Assembly: GCA_038040385.1 (NCBI GenBank)
Contig: JBBPII010000012.1
Coordinates: forward strand, 133,846 to 197,845
Length of the DNA: 64,000 nt
Source of the DNA: Gilichinskyi gelida
GTDB taxonomy: Bacteria > Acidobacteriota > Thermoanaerobaculia > Gp7-AA8
Direction: 5' to 3'
This document shows positions 21,414 through 30,446 of this stretch, in pieces. The position numbers and the translations under genes were made by a program. The notes below the pieces were generated by a model. The model searched no databases. It had not been told where the DNA came from and saw only the letters and a program-made list of their open reading frames with translations. Each line of letters begins with the position of its first letter. The first letter of the stretch is position 1.

Positions 21414-22261
21414 AAATCCTCGTCGCCAACCTCGAAGACGTGATGCGCGAGGCGGCTGCCCGCTGGACGCTAATTGCTTACTTTTTATTGTCGTCAATAT
21501 TCATCCTGATATTTGCATCGGCTATTAACCTTGATATCGTCGACGGCGCGCTCGCCGGGGCGAAGCTCTTCGGCAAGGAAGTGGAGATGAACGACACCAT
21601 CTCCATCGAGAAGCTGGTCCTCGGATTCGAGTCGGGCTTCTCGGCCGTCCTCTACTTCCTCTGTACCTTCCTGGCAGTCTTCGCCACCGCGCACCTCGTG
21701 CCGAGGATGCAGGAGAAGGGGACCATCGACCTCTATCTGTCGCGTCCCGTGCCGCGGGTGAAGCTGATCCTGTCGCGCTACGTGGCCGGACTGATCCTCG
21801 CCGGGAGCAACGTCCTTTACCTGATCGGCTCGATCTGGCTGATCGTGATGTGGAAGACGCACGTCGTCCACCCACGATTCTTCCTGGCCGCCGCGGTGAT
21901 CATGTTCATCATCGCCACGCTGATGGCCTTCGCCTTCCTGGTGGGGGTGATCACGTCGTCGACCGCTGTCTCCATCATGACCACCTATGGCCTCTTCTTC
22001 TTCGGATTGATGCTGGTGGGACACGACCGCATCGCCGCTGCGGTGTCGAAGGAGTGGCAGGCGACGGTCATCAACACGCTGTACTGGATCATCCCGAAGA
22101 CCGCGGAACTAGGCGGCGCCGTCGTGGCGTTCGTCTCCGGCGGACAGGCGCCGGAGCGCCTGGCGCAGCAACTCACCTGGTCGCCCTTCCTGAGCACCGC
22201 CGCGTTCGGCGTGGCCTCGCTCATCCTTGCTTCCTGGTTGTTCACTCGAAAGGAGTTCTGA
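21410..22261 (+). CDS. ABC-2 type transporter permease
   Basis: A 283-aa membrane protein with about six hydrophobic helices: TLIAYFLLSSIFILIFASAI near residue 20, then AVLYFLCTFLAVFATAHLV, VLYLIGSIWLIVMW, and later helices. MQEKGTIDLYLSRPVPRVKL is the usual cytoplasmic loop of ABC-2 permeases. It partners with the upstream ATPase. Codons 21-43 are AT-rich pocket C, which covers the first membrane helix. Confidence 0.85.
   Translation: MKILVANLEDVMREAAARWTLIAYFLLSSIFILIFASAINLDIVDGALAGAKLFGKEVEMNDTISIEKLVLGFESGFSAVLYFLCTFLAVFATAHLVPRMQEKGTIDLYLSRPVPRVKLILSRYVAGLILAGSNVLYLIGSIWLIVMWKTHVVHPRFFLAAAVIMFIIATLMAFAFLVGVITSSTAVSIMTTYGLFFFGLMLVGHDRIAAAVSKEWQATVINTLYWIIPKTAELGGAVVAFVSGGQAPERLAQQLTWSPFLSTAAFGVASLILASWLFTRKEF
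21470..21538 (+). other. AT-rich codon pocket C, inside the ABC permease gene
   Basis: Fourteen of 23 codons end in A/T, including CTA, TTA, TTG and three ATA/TCA-type rare codons, within the first membrane helix. Flanks are almost fully G/C-ending. Confidence 0.75.
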
Positions 22262-22262
22262 C

Positions 22263-23246
22263 ATGAAGAAGCTGTTCCTCTCCGTCGCCGTTCTCGTTCT
22301 GCTGATCGCCCCCGCCGCGTTGGCCAAGACCGACGCGCTGGGCCTGGTGCCCAACGACGCCGTCTCGGTGGGCGTGGTGAAGCTCGCCGAAATGCGCACC
22401 AGCCCGCTCTCCGGCGCGCTCTTTCAGCAGACCGCGAACGTGAGCATGGACGCCGACGCGATCCAGTTCCTCCGCGACGCCGGCCTTCAGCCGACGAAGG
22501 ACGTCGACGTGGTGGTCTTCTCCACCTCGCCGCGCTCCACGCTCGGCAGCGAGGCGGAAGTCCTCATCGCCGCCGACGGCCGCTTCAACGTCGAGCGCCT
22601 CGGCGCCGCGCTGGTCACCCGCGGCGCGGTGAAGAAGTCGTCGCCGAATGGCGCGTATTACATGCTCCCTGAAACGGCGCGCCACGGTGATTCGAAGGAC
22701 GGCGCCGTCGCCTTCCCCGACGGCCATCTCGCGCTGATCGGCACGGAGTCGGCGGTGCTCGAGGCGCTCGCCAGCCGCGCGTCGGGCGGGACGTCGTTCT
22801 TCTCCGCCAGCGGCCTCGGACGCGACCTCTCGCGCGTCGACGCCAAGGCGACGGCGTGGGTGCTGATCGACGTCACTCGCGCGCAGCGGATCATCGGCGC
22901 GCCGAAGATGAAGACCGACAGCGCGCCCGGCATGGCCATCAGCAGCGCGCTGAAGAGCGTGTCGACCGTCGCGCTGTGGGCCACCGACACCGGCGACGCC
23001 ATCAAGCTCGGCGCGTTCGGCCTGGCCCGCGACACCGAGACCCTCGAGCTGCTCGAGGACACCCTGCGCGGCGCCCTCTCGGCGATGCGCCTCGCGGTGC
23101 AGGACAAGTCGCCCGAGCTGGTCTCGACGCTCCGCCGCTTCACCGTCTCGCGCAGCGAGGACTCGGTGACCATCAACGGCAGCGTGCCCTCGGAGACGTT
23201 CAGGACGTGGGCGGCGAAGAGGGAGAAGAAGGAAGCGAGTAAGTAG
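22263..23246 (+). CDS. Secreted protein of unknown function in an ABC operon
   Basis: The 327-aa protein has a signal peptide (MKKLFLSVAVLVLLIAPAAL, cleavage near ALA-K). The mature part has an alpha/beta pattern with repeated phrases such as LVPNDAVSVGVVKLAEM and AFPDGHLALIGTESAVLEAL, similar in feel to DUF3352-like proteins. It starts 1 bp after the permease stop, so it is co-transcribed. No catalytic motif recognised. The downstream spacer is repeat R4. Confidence 0.6.
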   Translation: MKKLFLSVAVLVLLIAPAALAKTDALGLVPNDAVSVGVVKLAEMRTSPLSGALFQQTANVSMDADAIQFLRDAGLQPTKDVDVVVFSTSPRSTLGSEAEVLIAADGRFNVERLGAALVTRGAVKKSSPNGAYYMLPETARHGDSKDGAVAFPDGHLALIGTESAVLEALASRASGGTSFFSASGLGRDLSRVDAKATAWVLIDVTRAQRIIGAPKMKTDSAPGMAISSALKSVSTVALWATDTGDAIKLGAFGLARDTETLELLEDTLRGALSAMRLAVQDKSPELVSTLRRFTVSRSEDSVTINGSVPSETFRTWAAKREKKEASK

Positions 23247-23247
23247 C

Positions 23248-23304
23248 CCCTCACCCGGCCTTCGGCCACCCTCTCCCGCTCACGCGGGAGAGGGCCCACG
23301 AGGG
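23248..23304. repeat. Family R4 repeat (CCCTCACCCGGCC...CTCTCCCGC type)
   Basis: GGCCTTCGGCC and CTCTCCCGCTCACGCGGGAGAG hairpins in tandem between convergent genes. A longer relative is at 49728-49845. Confidence 0.75.
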
Positions 23305-26300
23305 TTACCTCGACGCCCTTCGCCGCGCCGGGTACTCCGGCCCCACCGTGAGCGCCGGCTGCATGAGCAGAGAGCTCGTGTTGCCGGCCGCGTCGGCAAG
23401 ATCGATCTTCAGATCGACGCGCGCCGAGCTGACGTTCGCGGCTATGCCGGTCAGGTCCGCACGAAACAGGATCCCCCCGCCCACCCGCCCTTCCACTCCT
23501 ACGTCCTCCGACATCTGCGTCACGGGGAGCGGCGTCCACGCCGTCGCGTCCGCATAGCGGTATGAGACCGCCGTCGCGTCGCCGCGCACCGGCTGATACG
23601 TCTTCGCCGGCGTGTAGCTGTAATCGGCGGCGGAGAAGTACAGCGATGCCGTCGCGTTCGGGGCGAGGTTGCGGATCGCGCCGCCGGCCTGATCGACGAC
23701 GAAGAGCGTGGTCACCGTCGGAGGGATGTAGTCGGCTCGGGACGAGTCGACGTGCATGATCAGCTTCGTTTGCAGGGTCAGGTCCGGGAACTGCTTCGCA
23801 TCGTTGACCGCCTCGATTGTGTAGCGCCCCTTCACGGAGAGCTCGAGCGGCGTCGGATTGCGCAGCGCGGTATTCATGAGTTTCCCGTCGGCCCCGAAGG
23901 TGTAGGTGACGGTCTGGGGACGCTCGCTCGCCCGCGTTTCGCCGAGCGGCCCGAAGAGATCGATGGACACGGACGGCCGCAGAAACACGGTCACATTGCT
24001 GAACGTCGCCGTCGCGAACCGCGGCCCGCTGCCGAAGATGAACCGGTCGCCCGCGTACAGCCACGGCATCGCCGAAGCGCTGGTGGTGATCTCCCCGTCG
24101 GCCACGTGCAGCCGCGGCGTCTGATAGTGCGTGCTGCCGTCGCCGCTGGCGATGAACACGATGCCGGCGGAGTAATTCGGATCGGCGTCCGGCGTGAGGA
24201 AGACCCGTCCGTTCCACACCGTATCGCTCATCGGCCGGGTAATCGACATCCCCGGCGCGGTCTCGCCCGCACGTGCGGTGGGGAAGATCTGCACCACGAG
24301 CTTCGCGTCGAGCCGCGATGCCGGCGGGATGAGCAGTTGCACGCCGGCACTCTTCATGTTGCCGGCGATGAGGTTGACGCTTTCGGTGATCCCCTTCATC
24401 GCCGGATGCTGCAGCGCGTACAACGCGTTACCGCGGAAATCGACGTACGTCTCGTTGATCAGAAGCGTGTTTTGGTCGCCGATGTCGTTGACTCGCAGCT
24501 CGTGCAGCGGCAGCGGCGGAATGGTGAGCGAGCGCAGCGTCGACGGCGGCCAGACCAGGCGGCCGCTGAGCGCGTACGTCTGATCGCCGGCGTTCTGCAG
24601 TGGCTTGCCATCGGGCGTCGCCGTCAGGCCGCGAATGGTGTTCGACGCATCGGCCTCGGTGGTGGCAATCACCACGTCGCCCTCGAGCCGTCTGCCTTCG
24701 AGGTAGATCAGGCTGGCGCGCGTCAACGAGCCCGTCTCGCTCAACGTCGATCCGAAGACGGCGATGTCGTAGTTGCCTGGCCCGGCGAGCAGCGCCTCCG
24801 AGGCGTTCGAGTCGAGATAGGCGGACTCGTAGATCGTGGTGCGGAGACCGTCGAGCCACACCACCGTGACGAACTCCTTCTCCCAGGTCACCGTGGCGCG
24901 GACGGCCTTCACGAACGTCCACGGCACGTGCATGGTTCCGCCGGGATTGATCAACGAGATCACGCCGCCGCTGGAAAGCGACTTGGGATTGACCGGCGTA
25001 TTCGAGTTGTCGATCTCGATGGAGAGCGTCACGTCGGCGGAGGCGCCGGGCGTGAGGGCCAGCGTCGAGGGCGTGACCTGCGCAACGATTCCCTGTCCGT
25101 CCGAGGTGCGCACCGTGTAGGTGAGGCTCTGCTCGCTGCGATTGGTAACTCGGAACGTGCGCGACTGCGTCCAGGAAGCGTTCTGCAGCGGATCGAGGCC
25201 GAAATCGATCGATGGCTTGTCGATGGTCAGCGGTCCTGTCGCCGCGCTGTAGACGTCCAGCCGGCCCGAGCCGGTACCCATGGTTTCCTGATCGGTGAAT
25301 CCGGCGTTGATCATGATGGCCATCTTGATCTGCGCCGGCGTCCAATCCGGGTGCAGCGCCTTGAGCAGCGCGCAGGCGCCGGCCACGTGCGGGGCGGCCA
25401 TCGACGTTCCGCTCGCTGGGCCGTAGCGATTGCCGGGCAGCGATGAATTGATGCCGACGCCGGGCGCGCCGATCTCCGGCTTCATGGTGAGGTCCTTCGG
25501 CGTGGGACCGCGCGAGGAGAACCCCGCGACGACGTTATTGCCGTCGACAGCGCCGACGGTGATGGCCTGGCGGGAGGTGCCCGGGCTGGAGACGGCGTGG
25601 TACCGCCCGGAGTTGCCGGAGGCAACGCAGACGACGATGCCGGCCTGCGAGGCGTTGTCGAGAGCGCGCGAGCCGGGATCGTCCGGATTGCCGCTGCCGC
25701 CGAGGCTGAGGTTGATCACGTCGACGCGGTCGCTCAGATCGCCGTCTCCGTTGGGGTCGACGGCACGCTCGATCGCGGCGATGACGTTGGACTCGCTGCC
25801 GCTACCGCCCGCGCCGAGGACTTTGAAGGCCATCAACGACGCCTCGGGGGCAACGCCGGTGATCGTCCCTGAGTCGCCGGCGATGATGCCGGAGACGTGC
25901 GTGCCGTGGCCGTTGTCGTCGAACGGGTCGCCGTCCCGGTTGTAGAAGTCGTAGCCGCCGAGGATCTTGAAGCCGGGCCCGATGCCCTTGCCGAGCGCCT
26001 CGTGGTTGTAGTCGACGCCGGTGTCGATGACGGCGACGACGACGCCTTTGCCGCGCGTGCCGAGCGTGGTCCAGACCTTGTCCGCGCCGATCTGCCCGGT
26101 GGCGGCGCCGGCCATGGCGCGCATCTCGCGATCCTCATGCACCCGCTTCACGTACGGCAGCCGGGCGATGGCCGCGACCGCGGAGCGCGGCACGCGGATC
26201 GCCGCGCCGTGGAACACGCGCGAGTACTCCCACTGCACCTCGGCGGCGATCGCCGTTTTGGCCAGATCCGTCCGGAAGCGCGTGAACGTGGCGCGGTAAT

Positions 26301-26499
26301 CGGGAAGTGCTGCTTTGGCGGCGACGGCCAGCGGCGCGTCGCGGAACTCCACGATGACGCTGTCGGTCACCGGCGCGGTAATCGGGATCAGCTCCTCGCT
26401 TCCGTCCGCCTTCTCGATGCGGATATGGGTGTCGAAGGTGGCCTGCGCGAATGCGGAGAGGGACACCAATGCAACAGCAGCGGCGAAGAGGCGTTTCAT
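23305..26499 (-). CDS. Secreted S8 subtilisin-like serine protease with large C-terminal region
   Basis: A 1064-aa protein with signal peptide MKRLFAAAVALVSLSAFA and a prodomain (YVKRVHEDREMRAMA). The catalytic triad is Asp in VVAVIDTGVDYNH, His in NGHGTHVSGIIAG and Ser in SGTSMAAPHVAGA; ASGNSGRYHAVSSPG carries the oxyanion Asn. After the catalytic domain come beta-rich modules of about 550 residues with Fn3-like character. The start is supported by AAGGAG 7 nt upstream of ATG 26499. Extracellular protein degradation is likely, with the C-terminal region serving adhesion or substrate binding. Confidence 0.92.
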   Translation of the reverse strand: MKRLFAAAVALVSLSAFAQATFDTHIRIEKADGSEELIPITAPVTDSVIVEFRDAPLAVAAKAALPDYRATFTRFRTDLAKTAIAAEVQWEYSRVFHGAAIRVPRSAVAAIARLPYVKRVHEDREMRAMAGAATGQIGADKVWTTLGTRGKGVVVAVIDTGVDYNHEALGKGIGPGFKILGGYDFYNRDGDPFDDNGHGTHVSGIIAGDSGTITGVAPEASLMAFKVLGAGGSGSESNVIAAIERAVDPNGDGDLSDRVDVINLSLGGSGNPDDPGSRALDNASQAGIVVCVASGNSGRYHAVSSPGTSRQAITVGAVDGNNVVAGFSSRGPTPKDLTMKPEIGAPGVGINSSLPGNRYGPASGTSMAAPHVAGACALLKALHPDWTPAQIKMAIMINAGFTDQETMGTGSGRLDVYSAATGPLTIDKPSIDFGLDPLQNASWTQSRTFRVTNRSEQSLTYTVRTSDGQGIVAQVTPSTLALTPGASADVTLSIEIDNSNTPVNPKSLSSGGVISLINPGGTMHVPWTFVKAVRATVTWEKEFVTVVWLDGLRTTIYESAYLDSNASEALLAGPGNYDIAVFGSTLSETGSLTRASLIYLEGRRLEGDVVIATTEADASNTIRGLTATPDGKPLQNAGDQTYALSGRLVWPPSTLRSLTIPPLPLHELRVNDIGDQNTLLINETYVDFRGNALYALQHPAMKGITESVNLIAGNMKSAGVQLLIPPASRLDAKLVVQIFPTARAGETAPGMSITRPMSDTVWNGRVFLTPDADPNYSAGIVFIASGDGSTHYQTPRLHVADGEITTSASAMPWLYAGDRFIFGSGPRFATATFSNVTVFLRPSVSIDLFGPLGETRASERPQTVTYTFGADGKLMNTALRNPTPLELSVKGRYTIEAVNDAKQFPDLTLQTKLIMHVDSSRADYIPPTVTTLFVVDQAGGAIRNLAPNATASLYFSAADYSYTPAKTYQPVRGDATAVSYRYADATAWTPLPVTQMSEDVGVEGRVGGGILFRADLTGIAANVSSARVDLKIDLADAAGNTSSLLMQPALTVGPEYPARRRASR

Positions 26500-26515
26500 G
26501 AGGGAGCTCCTTGTG

Positions 26516-27223
26516 TCAGACGAAGCGGCGCAGGTGCTCGCGCCACCACGGCCAGTCGTGACCGAATACGCCGCCCCAGAATTCCGAGTGGTTCGGAATC
26601 CCCTTGGCCCATAGGAGCTGCGAGAAGTCCCGATTCTTCTGCACAATCGTGTCGTACTCGCCGGTGGCGATGATCCAATCGACGCGCGCCAGCTTGGCCG
26701 TCCACTCACCGTCCATGTTCGGGATGTTCGCCGTGGGGCAGTGGAAGTAGCACGTCTGATCCCAATAGCCGTCGAGCATGGAGTGGATGTCGTACACGCC
26801 GGAGAAGCAGATGGCGCGGCTGACGACGTCGGGGTAGCGCGAGGCGAAATCGGCGGCGTGGTACGCGCCGAAGCTGGCGCCGTAGACCGTGAGGTCGCCC
26901 CGCTGCGCGCGATTGAAGATGTACGGCACCATCTCCTGGCGGAGGTAGGCGTCGAATTGAGCATGCCGCGCCGCGCGCACCGGCGGGGGGATCGACTTGT
27001 TGTACCAGCTCTCGTGGTCGATGGAATCGACGCAGATGAGCTGGATCTCGCCGTTGTCGACCTTGTCGGCGACCGAGTCGGTGAGGTGGAAGTCCTCGTT
27101 CTCGAAGTAGCGGCCGCCGGAGGTGGGGAAGAGGATCACCGGACGGCCGAACTTGCCGAACCAGAGGAACTCCATGGTCCGGCCGAGGGATGGAGAGTGC
27201 CAGGCGCCGTATTCGCGAAACAT
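26516..27223 (-). CDS. Esterase-family alpha/beta hydrolase next to the amidoligase cluster
   Basis: A 235-aa protein with an early oxyanion strand (PVILFPTSGGRYFEN), nucleophile elbow LTVYGASFGAYHAADFA (G-x-S-x-G), and late His in FGHDWPWWREHL. This is the putative-esterase (esterase D-like) clan. Asp candidates lie near ATGEYDTIVQKN. It is divergent from the ATP-grasp gene. As I recall, similar esterase genes accompany ATP-grasp/GCS2 clusters, so a role in releasing or trimming the amide product is plausible. Substrate unknown. Confidence 0.75.
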   Translation of the reverse strand: MFREYGAWHSPSLGRTMEFLWFGKFGRPVILFPTSGGRYFENEDFHLTDSVADKVDNGEIQLICVDSIDHESWYNKSIPPPVRAARHAQFDAYLRQEMVPYIFNRAQRGDLTVYGASFGAYHAADFASRYPDVVSRAICFSGVYDIHSMLDGYWDQTCYFHCPTANIPNMDGEWTAKLARVDWIIATGEYDTIVQKNRDFSQLLWAKGIPNHSEFWGGVFGHDWPWWREHLRRFV

Positions 27224-27230
27224 GGTCGTT

Positions 27231-27303
27231 GTTGGTTGTTCGCCGTTGATCGCTGACCGTTGGCCGTAACCCTTCAGTCAACGGCCAACAGCCAACGGCG
27301 AAC
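27231..27303. repeat. Family R3 palindromic repeat in the esterase/ATP-grasp divergent spacer
   Basis: GTTCGCCGTTGATCG...CCGTTGGCCG pairs with CGGCCAACAGCCAACGGCGAAC. It is the spacer counterpart of the copy translated inside the egtB-like gene. Confidence 0.8.
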
Positions 27304-27359
27304 CCGTTTTTGCACGGGCGAGAGATTCTATTACGATGCGCGCTCTGCTGGAGGGCCAC

Positions 27360-28301
27360 ATGCGCAAGAAACGAATCGGCTTACTGTTCGGGATGGAAGA
27401 CACCTTCCCGTGGGCGGTGATCAACGCCATCAACACGCTTGGCGGCGACCGCGTGCTGGCCATGCCGGTGGAAATCTCGTACGTCAAGGACGACGGCGTC
27501 TTCGGCTACGACCTCATCCTCGACCGCATCAGCCACGAGATCCCGTTCTACCGCACCTATCTGAAGTGCGCCGCCGCCTCTGGCGTTCGAGTGGTGAACA
27601 ACCCGATCTGGTGGTCGGCCGACGACAAGTTCTTCGACAACCTGGTGGCCAAGTCGGTCGACGTCGCCGTGCCGCGCACCGTTCTTCTCCCCCACAAGCA
27701 GTACCCGCCGAACACCGAGGCGAAGTCGTTCCGCAACATGCAATGGGTGAACTGGGAGGAGGTCTTCGACTACCTGAAGTTCCCCATCTTCATGAAGCCA
27801 GCGTACGGCGGCGGGTGGAAGGACGTGTACAAGTGCGACAACCCGCAGGAGTTCTTTGCCGCGTACGACCAGACCCGAGACCTGGTGATGATGGCCCAGG
27901 AGGCGATCGAGTTCGACTCGTACTTCCGCTGCTACGTCCTCGGCCGCAAACGCGTGCACATCATGGAGTACGACCCCAGGCAGCCGCACCACCTGCGCTA
28001 CGTGCAGGATCCGGCACCCCTCAGTGAGCAGTTCGATGCACGCCTGCGACGCGACGCGATCGCCCTCTGCGAGGCCCTCGGCTACGACATGAACACCGTC
28101 GAACTGGCGGTGCGCGACGGCATCCCCTACGCCATCGACTTCATGAACTGCGCCCCCGACGCCGACCGCGCCTCCGTCGGCGACGCGAATTTCGAGTGGG
28201 TGGTGACGAATATGGCCGAGGTGCTGATTGAGATGGTGGAGGGGGAAAGTCAGTTCGAACTGACGGGGACGTGGCCGAAGACGATGAAGGTTGCGAGGTA
28301 G
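27360..28301 (+). CDS. ATP-grasp ligase (RimK-like)
   Basis: A 313-aa protein. FPIFMKPAYGGGWKDVYKC is the ATP-grasp lysine/Gly-rich loop, VMMAQEAIEFDSYFRCYVLG a binding strand, and YAIDFMNCAPDADRASVGDA the late metal-binding region (D/N). ATP-grasp enzymes activate a carboxylate as acyl-phosphate and join it to an amine or thiol. ATG 27360 is preferred over ATG 27336 because GGAGG lies at the right distance. It is the first of four co-directional genes (ATP-grasp, YbdK-like, GATase-like, second ATP-grasp-like). Confidence 0.8.
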   Translation: MRKKRIGLLFGMEDTFPWAVINAINTLGGDRVLAMPVEISYVKDDGVFGYDLILDRISHEIPFYRTYLKCAAASGVRVVNNPIWWSADDKFFDNLVAKSVDVAVPRTVLLPHKQYPPNTEAKSFRNMQWVNWEEVFDYLKFPIFMKPAYGGGWKDVYKCDNPQEFFAAYDQTRDLVMMAQEAIEFDSYFRCYVLGRKRVHIMEYDPRQPHHLRYVQDPAPLSEQFDARLRRDAIALCEALGYDMNTVELAVRDGIPYAIDFMNCAPDADRASVGDANFEWVVTNMAEVLIEMVEGESQFELTGTWPKTMKVAR

Positions 28302-28370
28302 CGAGGTCTCGCGGTCTCGGGGGCCCACCCACCCCGCAACCTCGCAACCACGAAACCGCGCAACCCCGTC
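28290..28370. repeat. Family R2 palindromic repeat in the amidoligase cluster
   Basis: GGTTGCGAGG...CTCGCGGTCTCGG and CGCAACCTCGCAACC blocks. Its left part overlaps the last codons of the ATP-grasp gene, and its right end abuts the TACAAT of the YbdK-like gene. Confidence 0.75.
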
Positions 28371-28376
28371 TACAAT
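28371..28376 (+). promoter_or_regulatory. -10 TACAAT of the YbdK-like ligase gene
   Basis: TACAAT ends 7 nt before ATG 28384. A separate start for the last three cluster genes is therefore likely. Confidence 0.5.
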
Positions 28377-28383
28377 CCCACGC

Positions 28384-29496
28384 ATGCACCCCTCCTTCAC
28401 ACTCGGCATCGAAGAAGAGTTTCAGGTCATCGATCCGGAGACGCGCGAGCTGCGCTCGCACATCCAGGAGATGTTCGCCGAGGGAGAGAAGATCCTCAAA
28501 GAGGAGATCAAGCGGGAGATGCACGACCCGGTGATCGAGGTCGGCACGCCCATCTGCCGCAACGTCGAGGAGGCGCGGCGCGAGGTGACGCGGCTGCGGC
28601 GGGAGATCGTCAACCTCACCCGCGCGAACGGCCTGCGCATCGCCGCGGCGGGGACGCATCCCATCTCGCACTGGTCGGACATCCCCATCACCGCGGCGGC
28701 GCGGTACGATCGGATCGTCTTCGACCTCCAGGTGGTCGCCCGCGCCAACCTGATCTTCGGACTGCACGTCCACGTCGCTGTGGAAGACCATGAGACGCGC
28801 ATCCAGGTCATGAACGCGGCGCGCTACTTCCTGCCGCACGTCTTCGCCCTATCGGTCAACTCGCCGTTCTGGTGCGGACGGAACACCGGTTGGAAGAGCT
28901 ACCGCGCCAAGGTCTTCGATCGCTTCCCCCGCACCGGGATTCCCGACTACTTCCGTGGCGCGGGCGAGTACGACGAGTACGTCCGCACTCTGGTGGACAC
29001 CAACTGCATCGACAACGCGAAGAAGATCTGGTGGGACGTCCGGCCGCATCCCTTCTTCCCCACCCTCGAGTACCGCATCTGCGACGTCCCGATGCGCATC
29101 GACGAGACCATCTGCTTCGCCGCCCTGTTCCAGGCCATCACCGTCAAGCTGTACCGGCTCTACTCGCAGAACATGGGATGGCGGCTCTACAGGCGGTCGC
29201 TGCTGGGGGAGAACAAGCAGCGCGCGGCGCGCTTCGGCGTGGATGGGAAGCTCATCGATTTCGGCAAGCGGAAGGAAGTGGAATTCAGCGAGCTCCTCGA
29301 CGAACTGCTGGAGTTCGTGGACGACGTCGTCGACGAGCTCGGCTCGCGCAACGACGTCTACTACGCGCGGGAGATCCTGCGGCGCCGCACCGGCGCCGAC
29401 CGCCAGCTCGCCGCCTACGAGAAACGCCACGATCTGCGCGACGTGGTCGACACCATCATCGAGGAGACCGAGCACGGCATCGTGCTCGCATCGTGA
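28384..29496 (+). CDS. YbdK-type carboxylate-amine ligase (GCS2 family)
   Basis: A 370-aa protein. LGIEEEFQVIDPETREL is the signature N-terminus of the GCS2/YbdK family. VGTPICRNVEEARREV, LIFGLHVHVAVEDHETRIQV, HPFFPTLEYRICDVPM and a C-terminal helical part follow. E. coli YbdK has weak gamma-glutamylcysteine ligase activity; other members join amino acids through a glutamine-synthetase-like fold. Here it sits among two ATP-grasp-type proteins and a class I amidotransferase-like protein, so it probably makes one bond of a multistep amide product. Identity of the amine unknown. Confidence 0.9.
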   Translation: MHPSFTLGIEEEFQVIDPETRELRSHIQEMFAEGEKILKEEIKREMHDPVIEVGTPICRNVEEARREVTRLRREIVNLTRANGLRIAAAGTHPISHWSDIPITAAARYDRIVFDLQVVARANLIFGLHVHVAVEDHETRIQVMNAARYFLPHVFALSVNSPFWCGRNTGWKSYRAKVFDRFPRTGIPDYFRGAGEYDEYVRTLVDTNCIDNAKKIWWDVRPHPFFPTLEYRICDVPMRIDETICFAALFQAITVKLYRLYSQNMGWRLYRRSLLGENKQRAARFGVDGKLIDFGKRKEVEFSELLDELLEFVDDVVDELGSRNDVYYAREILRRRTGADRQLAAYEKRHDLRDVVDTIIEETEHGIVLAS

Positions 29497-29503
29497 ACAC
29501 CGA

Positions 29504-30442
29504 ATGAATCGATTCTTCGAATATGCGCGCGTGAACGGATCCGTTCCGCCGCCCGACCGCGACCGCATCGACGTCGCCGTGCTGGACATGAACCACTCCT
29601 GGCCCAACGTCGGGCACGACTCCATCGTCCGCGCCGTGCGCGAGACGGCTGAGTGGTACCAGGGATCCGGACTCATCGTGCGCGTGATCTCCTTTGACGT
29701 GCGCGGGGAGATGCAGATCCCCTCGAGCGATCGCTTCAAGCTCTTCATCGGCACCGGCGGTCCAGGGCATCTCGACCCGCGTCGCAACGACGGCCAAGGG
29801 CACTGGAGCCAGGGCATCGTGGAGAACGCAGCGTGGGAAGCGCCGCTGTTCCGCCTCTTCGACCAGATCGCCGCCGACGACGCCTCCGCGCTGATCGCCA
29901 TCTGCCACAGCTTCGGCCTCCTCTGCCGCTGGTCCGGCGCGGCGCGTCCGGTCCTCCGGGCCGAGAAGAGCAGCGGGATGCCGACCAATTCCCTCAGCGA
30001 CGCCGGCACCGTCCATCCCTGGTTCAGCCGTTTCGCCCATCAGCTTCCCGATGGCCGCCACTTCCGCGTAGTCGACAACCGGCTCTTCGACCTGGTCGCC
30101 GAGCGCCGCGATGCGACGATGATCGCCTTCGAGGACGAAGCGAGCGACTGTCTGACCATGCTGGAGCTGGCGCGCGACGCCGACCAGATGCCGCGCGTCT
30201 TCGGCGCCAACCACCACCCGGAGATCGTCGACCGCGAGCACATCATGACCGTGCTGGAAAGGAAGCGGAATCACGGCGAGGTGACCCACGAGTGGTACGC
30301 CGAGCGCGCCACGACCATGCTGGACCTCTTCACCGGCGAGCGGGAGCGCCAAAGCCGCCTGACTTCGGAGTACACGCTGCTGGCGCCGCTGCGGCATCAC
30401 GTGGGGAAGCTGGTGGCGGAACGCTGCGGCGTGCCGGCGTAG
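29504..30442 (+). CDS. Class I glutamine amidotransferase-like protein of the amidoligase cluster
   Basis: A 312-aa protein. The nucleophile elbow ALIAICHSFGLLCRW puts Cys at residue 134, LFIGTGGPGHLDPRRND resembles the oxyanion/Gly region, and GANHHPEIVDREH supplies the HPE His-Glu dyad. The triad is therefore present. The first 40 residues and a C-terminal about 60-residue extension are not part of the usual domain. It could donate ammonia from glutamine, or act as a peptidase cutting a gamma-glutamyl bond. It starts 7 bp after the YbdK-like gene and ends 4 bp before the next. Confidence 0.75.
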   Translation: MNRFFEYARVNGSVPPPDRDRIDVAVLDMNHSWPNVGHDSIVRAVRETAEWYQGSGLIVRVISFDVRGEMQIPSSDRFKLFIGTGGPGHLDPRRNDGQGHWSQGIVENAAWEAPLFRLFDQIAADDASALIAICHSFGLLCRWSGAARPVLRAEKSSGMPTNSLSDAGTVHPWFSRFAHQLPDGRHFRVVDNRLFDLVAERRDATMIAFEDEASDCLTMLELARDADQMPRVFGANHHPEIVDREHIMTVLERKRNHGEVTHEWYAERATTMLDLFTGERERQSRLTSEYTLLAPLRHHVGKLVAERCGVPA

Positions 30443-30446
30443 GGCG